NCBI GenBank assembly: GCA_039182715.1
Contig: JBCDBY010000040.1
Location: 1 to 20,456 of the forward strand
Direction of reading: 5' to 3'
Length of the DNA: 20,456 nt
Source: JBCDBY01 sp039182715
GTDB lineage: Bacteria > Planctomycetota > PLA2
Shown here: positions 15,114-20,456 of the stretch, piece by piece
Layout of the letters: every line of letters begins with the position of its first letter
Numbering within the stretch: the first letter of the stretch is position 1
Program-made: the position numbers and the translations under genes
The notes under the pieces: generated by a model
Databases searched by the model: none
Seen by the model: the letters and a program-made list of their open reading frames with translations, nothing else
What the model was told of the DNA's origin: nothing

Positions 15114-16504
15114 CGGTACGCCACGACCCGGTCCCGCCCGCACTTGAAGCATCGCGGGCACGCCTGCCACCACTCGTGGCGGCCGCCGATCGCCCGCACG
15201 CTGCGGGCCGCCGTGTGCTGCTTCACGCCCTTGCCGCCGCAGCCGCTGCAGGGCTTGTAGTAGGCGCGCACCATCTCGAAGAGCTCGGGGTTCTTCTCGA
15301 CGGCGTAGGCGCGCAGGTAGGCGGCGCGCCGCGCGACGTCCGTGTACTGCACCCACCAGGATTCCGGATCGCCCGCGATCTCCCCGCGCCCCGCGATGCC
15401 TCGCTTGGCGAAGGGGTCGTGGATGAACGAGCCGGTGCCGTAGGTCGCCCAGTGCGCGGACCCGCCGGGGCGGTTCTTCGCCAGCTCGCTGAAGGTGGCT
15501 TCGTCGATGCCCATCTGCTTCATGAGGCGCCGGCGGATCGCCGCGGCCAGATCGGTCCGCGCCCACGCGAGCGCCTCGGCGTGCGAAGGCTTCTTCTTGC
15601 GCAGAAAGTCGTCGATCAGCCGGTGCGCCGCCCGCCGCTTCTTGTCGTGGAACACGCGCGCCTGTTCGTCGTGCTCGAGCGCGTCGATCTCGTCGAGCGC
15701 CCGCAGGACCAGCCTCGATCCGCCCGCGCCGTCGTGCAGGTGGCGCTGCAGGAGCGCGCGCGCACCGGAAAAGTCGTGGTCGAGCCGGCTCAGCTTGCGC
15801 GACTTGCGCAGCGCGGCGGCCAGCCGCTTGTCGCGCGCCAGCGCTCGCAGACGCTGCAGCGTCGGCTCCAGCGTCCACTTCCAGGACGGCTTGAGCCGCA
15901 CCGCCTCCTCGTAGTGCTTGCGCGCGTGGACGAAGTCGCCCGCTCCGTAGAGCACCTCGCCCAGCTTGCGGTGGCGTTCCGCCGTCCGCGGCTGCCACCG
16001 TTCGACGAGCAGCCTGTAGAGCTCGTCGTCGGGGTAGACGTCGGCCTCGGCGACGAGCACCGGCTCGGTCGATTCGATGCGGTCCTTCGGATAGGGGAGC
16101 CGGCTGCCGCCGCGCAGCAACCAGTGCGCGCCGTCGGCGTCGATCTTGATGAGGAGGCCGTCGAGATGCGCGCCGCCCTTCAGCCGGAGGCGGACCCCCT
16201 CCACGAGCCCTTTCTTCTCCAGCTCGGTCAGCTCCAGCTTGAGCCTTCGCCGGATGAGCCGCCGGTCGCCCTCGAGCAACTCGTCCCAAGACACGCGTCG
16301 CGACCGGTCGGCCGCCATCTCGCGAACGCGCATGCCTTGTTCGCCGTACTCCATCACCCACGCCTGCACGACCCGCGCGGGATCGGCCCGCAGGCGGAAT
16401 CGCACCAGCGCATGCGGATTCTCCTCGGCCCCGACCGGCAGGAGGAGGGCCAGCGCGGCGGCTACCGATAGCCGATACCGCGATCGACGCGAGCTCCGAA
16501 GCAT
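15110..16504 (-). CDS. Exported TPR/zinc-ribbon protein, diverged third paralogue
   Basis: This 464-residue protein is the most diverged member of the three-gene family at 15110-19263. A basic N-terminus and hydrophobic stretch (about 1-28) form a signal peptide. The mature chain begins HALVRFRLRADPA, has beta-rich segments to about 130, one clear TPR (FVHARKHYEEAVRLKP), a long helical region, the block SAHWATYGTGSF, DPESWW, and a C-terminal zinc ribbon CSGCGGKG ... CPRC, plus an extra Cys in CPRCFKC. The function is unknown. ATG 16504 has AAGGAG 11 bases upstream; ATG 16525 is an alternative. The start lies 43 bases inside the upstream paralogue. Its TAG (15110-15112) shares bases with the rsfS TAA. 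Confidence 0.8.
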   Translation of the reverse strand: MLRSSRRSRYRLSVAAALALLLPVGAEENPHALVRFRLRADPARVVQAWVMEYGEQGMRVREMAADRSRRVSWDELLEGDRRLIRRRLKLELTELEKKGLVEGVRLRLKGGAHLDGLLIKIDADGAHWLLRGGSRLPYPKDRIESTEPVLVAEADVYPDDELYRLLVERWQPRTAERHRKLGEVLYGAGDFVHARKHYEEAVRLKPSWKWTLEPTLQRLRALARDKRLAAALRKSRKLSRLDHDFSGARALLQRHLHDGAGGSRLVLRALDEIDALEHDEQARVFHDKKRRAAHRLIDDFLRKKKPSHAEALAWARTDLAAAIRRRLMKQMGIDEATFSELAKNRPGGSAHWATYGTGSFIHDPFAKRGIAGRGEIAGDPESWWVQYTDVARRAAYLRAYAVEKNPELFEMVRAYYKPCSGCGGKGVKQHTAARSVRAIGGRHEWWQACPRCFKCGRDRVVAYR

Positions 16505-17889
16505 CGCGGGCAATTCTCCTTCCATTGACTGCGGCCGCCCGAAGCCTTGCTGCTCCGGAACGCCCCTTTCACGATGACGCCGCGGCCGCCGCAGCGGACG
16601 CAATCGGTTTCGTGGATGCGGACGACCTCGAAGAGCTCGGGCAGCTGCTCCGCGGCGTAGGCCTTCAGCCAGGTCGATCGCGACTGTCCATCGCCGAAGC
16701 GGCGCCACCAGCTTTCGGGGTCGCCGCGGACACCCTGTTGTCGGCTCGAGACGCCGCGTTTCGCCGTCGGGCTCAGGACGAACGATCCGCCGCCGTAGGA
16801 GGCCCAGTGCGCCGCTCCCTTGGCGCGGGTCTTCGAGAGCCCGTCGAGCTCCGCCGGTTCCAGTTCCATCCGTCGCGCGATGCGCCGCTGCAGCTCCTCG
16901 CGGAACTCGCCGGTGATCCACGCGCGCGCTTCCTCCAGCGTGGGCGCCTGACGCGTCAGGAAGCTTCGAATGGCGCGGTCCGCCTCCCGCGCCTTCACGC
17001 GGTGGTATCGCACCGTGAGCTTGCGCACGCGAACCGCCTCGAGCTCGTCGAGGATGCGCACGATGCGGCGGCGGGAGCCGGGGCGCTGCTCGGCGAACTG
17101 CTCGAGAAGACGGGCTGCGTCCGCGTAGCGGCCCTGCAGGTGCGCCAGGGACTTCGCCTTCCGGATGACGGCGAGGGCGTCCTTGTCCTCGAGAATCGCC
17201 TCGATGTCGGCGAGGCGAGCGGACAGTCGGTCGCCGAGCGGGGCGTGGAGGCGGACCGCCTCCTGGTAGTGACGCTGGGCACCCCGGTAATGGCCGATCT
17301 CGTAGAGGTGATCGGCGAGTCGGCGGTGACCGACCCAGTCCTCGGGGGGCCGCTGTCGCAAGCGACGAATGTAGATCTCGTCCTCGCTGAACGCCTCCGA
17401 CTCGCGGATCTTCGTCTCTTCGATCTGCTCCACGCGCGGGAGCGGGTAGGCGAGGATCATGCCGTCCGTGCGGATGAACAGCTTCCCGGCCTTCTCGTCC
17501 CGGCGCTCCACGATGCCCCGCACCAACGCGCCACCCTCGAACGAGACCTCGTGTCCGGCGATGAGCCCCTTCTTCTCGTCCTCGCTCAGCTCCAGCTCGA
17601 AGTGCACGCGCAGCCGCTTGGCGTCGGGCTCGACGATGTCGTCCCAGCGCACGAACGTTTTGCGCCGCGTGCCGAGGTACTCGATCTCCATTCCGACGTC
17701 GGTGGCCGCGAGGCAGTAGACGCGCGCGCGGTGGGCGGGGTCCTTCTTCAGCCGGAAGGAGACGACCTTGCGCGGCGCCGCGTCGGCGGCGACGGCCAGC
17801 AAAAGGACCGCAACGGCGAAGATTCGTCGAAAGAGAGTCCGCGTGTTCCCCGTCCGCACCAGGGATAGGAACGAACGTCGGCGGCGCAT
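16462..17889 (-). CDS. Exported TPR/zinc-ribbon protein, second paralogue
   Basis: The 475-residue protein is closely similar to the gene upstream (17899-19263) along its whole length. Order: a long basic leader and hydrophobic signal segment (about 1-38), PRKVVSFRLKKDPAH, two beta-rich segments (GMEIEYLGTRRK near 67; GHEVSFEGGALVRGI near 112), a helical TPR region (GHYRGAQRHYQEAVRL near 202), RKLTVRYHRVKAREADRAI, KGAAHWASYGGGSFVLSP, DPESWWRRFGD, and CVRCGGRG ... CPRCFGAR ending in GIGYR. The start is less certain than in its neighbours: ATG 17889 gives an unusually long n-region, and GTG 17859 would give a more normal signal peptide. It begins 9 bases after the upstream stop and overlaps the next gene, so all three form one operon. 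Confidence 0.8.
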   Translation of the reverse strand: MRRRRSFLSLVRTGNTRTLFRRIFAVAVLLLAVAADAAPRKVVSFRLKKDPAHRARVYCLAATDVGMEIEYLGTRRKTFVRWDDIVEPDAKRLRVHFELELSEDEKKGLIAGHEVSFEGGALVRGIVERRDEKAGKLFIRTDGMILAYPLPRVEQIEETKIRESEAFSEDEIYIRRLRQRPPEDWVGHRRLADHLYEIGHYRGAQRHYQEAVRLHAPLGDRLSARLADIEAILEDKDALAVIRKAKSLAHLQGRYADAARLLEQFAEQRPGSRRRIVRILDELEAVRVRKLTVRYHRVKAREADRAIRSFLTRQAPTLEEARAWITGEFREELQRRIARRMELEPAELDGLSKTRAKGAAHWASYGGGSFVLSPTAKRGVSSRQQGVRGDPESWWRRFGDGQSRSTWLKAYAAEQLPELFEVVRIHETDCVRCGGRGVIVKGAFRSSKASGGRSQWKENCPRCFGARVDRGIGYR

Positions 17890-17898
17890 TTCAACCGA

Positions 17899-19263
17899 TC
17901 AACGGTAGCCGATGCCGCGGTCCACGCGCGCGCCGTAGCAGCGCGGGCAGGTCTCTTTCCAGTTGTGGCCGCCGCCGAGCGCCTTGAGGCCCTTGACGGA
18001 GCTCTTGTCGACCACGCCGCGACCGCCGCACTTCTGGCACTTCGACTCGCGGATGGTGACCACCTCGAAGAGCTCGGGGAGCTGCTCCGCCGCATACGCC
18101 TTGAGCCAGGTCGAGCGCGACTGGACGTCGCCGTACCGACGCCACCAGCTCTCGGGGTCGCCGCGCACGTCCTTGCCGGTCGACTTGCCGCGCTTCGCGG
18201 TCGGGCTCACCACGAACGAGCCGCCGCCGTACGACGCCCAGTGGGCGGCGCCGGTCGCCTTGGTCTTCGAGAGGCCCTCCAGCTCCTCCGACTCGAGGCT
18301 CATGCGGCGCTCGATGCGCTTCTGCAGCTCCTCCTTGAAACCGCTCGCGATCCACGAGCGCGCCTCCTCCAGCGTCGGCGACTTCTTGAGCAGGTAGTTC
18401 TTGATGGCGCGGTCCGCCTCGCGCGTCTTCACGCGGTGGTAGCGGACGGTGAGCTTGCGGATGCGCACCGCGTCGATCTCGTCGAGGACGAGCGCGATGC
18501 GGCGCTTCGCGCCCGGCCGCGCGGCGGCGTACTGTTCGAGCAGATCGATCGCCTCGGAGTAGCGGCCCCAAAGGTTCGCGAGCGCCTTCGCCTTCTGGAT
18601 CGTGCCGAGCGCCTCCTCGTCGTCGAGGATGTCCTTGATCTCCGCGAGGATCGGATCGACCTTCGGTCGCAGCTCGGGACGCAGGCGCACCGCCTCCTCG
18701 TAGTGCTCCTTCGCCTTGCGGTAGTTACCGATCTCGTAGAGGTAGTTGGCGAGCCGGCGATGGTCGCCCCAGTTGGTCGGCGGCCGCTGCTCCAGCCGCA
18801 TGACGTAGATCTCGTCCTCGTTGTAGGCCTCGGCCTCCTGGATCTTCACCTTCTCGACGCGGTCGAGACGGTCGAGCGGGTAGGGCAGGATCATGCCGTC
18901 CGTGCGGACGAACATGACGTTCTTGTCCTCGTCCTTGCGCTCGAGGATGCCGCGCACCGAGACGCCGCCCTTGAACCAGATCTCGTGACCGGGGATGAGC
19001 CCCTTCTTCTCGTCCTCCGTCAGCTCCAGCTTGAACTTGATCCGAAGCCGCTTGGCGTCCGACTCGACGATGTCGCTCCACCCGACGAACGCCTTCTTGC
19101 GCGTGCCGAGGTACTCGATCTCCATGCCGTCTTCGCTCGCCTCCAGGCAGTAGACCTTCGCCTTGTGGGCGGGGTCCTTCTTGAGACGGAAGGAAACGAC
19201 CTTCTTGGGGGCCGCCAGGACGACGACGCTGACGAGGAGAACGAGCAGGAAAGACTTCTTCAT
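17899..19263 (-). CDS. Exported TPR/zinc-ribbon protein, first paralogue
   Basis: The 454-residue product leads the three-gene array. The signal peptide is about residues 1-18 (KKSFLLVLLVSVVVLA). The mature part starts PKKVVSFRLKKDPAH and has two beta-rich, SH3/Sm-like segments (about 20-135), a TPR region (GNYRKAKEHYEEAVRLRP near 190), long helices, and two blocks nearly identical in the second paralogue: AAHWASYGGGSFVVSPTAKRG and DPESWWRRYGD. The C-terminus is a zinc ribbon with Cys409, Cys412, Cys439 and Cys442 (CQKCGGRG ... CPRCYG), like half of the DnaJ zinc domain. No J-domain or enzyme motif is seen. ATG 19263 has GAGG 6 bases upstream; an open frame to 19311 lacks a ribosome site. The role is unknown. 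Confidence 0.82.
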   Translation of the reverse strand: MKKSFLLVLLVSVVVLAAPKKVVSFRLKKDPAHKAKVYCLEASEDGMEIEYLGTRKKAFVGWSDIVESDAKRLRIKFKLELTEDEKKGLIPGHEIWFKGGVSVRGILERKDEDKNVMFVRTDGMILPYPLDRLDRVEKVKIQEAEAYNEDEIYVMRLEQRPPTNWGDHRRLANYLYEIGNYRKAKEHYEEAVRLRPELRPKVDPILAEIKDILDDEEALGTIQKAKALANLWGRYSEAIDLLEQYAAARPGAKRRIALVLDEIDAVRIRKLTVRYHRVKTREADRAIKNYLLKKSPTLEEARSWIASGFKEELQKRIERRMSLESEELEGLSKTKATGAAHWASYGGGSFVVSPTAKRGKSTGKDVRGDPESWWRRYGDVQSRSTWLKAYAAEQLPELFEVVTIRESKCQKCGGRGVVDKSSVKGLKALGGGHNWKETCPRCYGARVDRGIGYR

Positions 19264-19378
19264 GAACAACCTCAGGCTACCGGATCCCTTGATGGACTCT
19301 CGGCCGCACACGCGGGGATTCGTACTTTTTCCCGCCCCGTATCAGCCTTGAAAACGGCTTTCCGGCGGTCCATGCATC
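19264..19378. other. Intergenic region likely holding the promoter of the three-paralogue operon
   Basis: It lies between the pyrophosphatase terminator and the first paralogue, both on the minus strand, and is more AT-rich than its flanks (short A/T runs near 19335-19340 and 19359-19365). A promoter for the operon is expected here because the upstream gene ends in a strong terminator. I cannot pick out a convincing -35/-10 pair. Confidence 0.35.
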
Positions 19379-19412
19379 AAAAAAGGGCGGAGACCGACTG
19401 GCCTCCGCCCTT
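19379..19412 (-). terminator. Strong intrinsic terminator after the pyrophosphatase gene
   Basis: AAGGGCGGAG (19383-19392) and CTCCGCCCTT (19403-19412) pair over 10 bp around a 10-base loop. On the minus strand the stem is followed by six T (19379-19384, partly within the stem's A-T end). It starts 20 bases past the pyrophosphatase stop codon. Confidence 0.88.
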
Positions 19413-19432
19413 GCTCTCGTTGAGGACGGGCC

Positions 19433-20456
<1,024 letters not shown>

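Overview
The window is almost entirely chromosome-like DNA from a high-GC bacterium, with densely packed genes and little intergenic space. Housekeeping genes are mixed with many exported proteins of unknown function: HEAT repeats, TPRs, lipoproteins and a secretin N-domain protein. This mix, together with the style of the HEAT and TPR exported proteins, suggests Planctomycetota or a related lineage. That placement is inference only, because the window has no 16S gene or decisive marker. The first 314 bases do not belong. They are visibly less GC-rich, encode a piece of an unrelated DUF11-type surface protein, and join the rest through the exact 13-base Illumina adapter core at 315-327. I read this end as a chimeric assembly join.

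Layout. 328-2304 (minus): a HEAT-repeat exported protein followed by a DUF3313-type lipoprotein cut off by the chimeric join. 2508-3737 (minus): moeA, molybdenum cofactor synthesis. 3850-9603 (plus): mutY (DNA repair), a large lipoprotein with a metzincin-like metalloprotease domain, acetyl-CoA synthetase, a small AbrB-like protein and a VIT1/CCC1-family metal transporter; the last three look like one translationally coupled unit. 9650-14229 (minus): a DinG/XPD-family iron-sulfur helicase, a protein consisting only of secretin N-domains, an intrinsic terminator, then an exported Arg/Ser-rich TPR protein. 14269-15113 (plus): a small lipoprotein overlapping rsfS, the ribosome silencing factor. 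15110-19263 (minus): three tandem paralogous exported proteins with TPRs and a C-terminal four-cysteine zinc ribbon. 19433-20456 (minus): the C-terminal half of a membrane-bound pyrophosphatase with its own strong terminator, running off the window edge.

The best candidate for something undescribed is the three-gene paralogous array at 15110-19263, in which beta-rich N-terminal segments, TPRs, a conserved Trp/Gly block and a DnaJ-like zinc ribbon sit behind signal peptides. Other points of interest are heptameric tandem repeats in two intergenic spacers, and a recurring -10-like hexamer 6 to 9 bases upstream of starts that lack a Shine-Dalgarno sequence, which suggests leaderless mRNAs. No tRNA, rRNA, insertion sequence, prophage or CRISPR array was seen, and no gene-free stretch exceeds about 205 bases.
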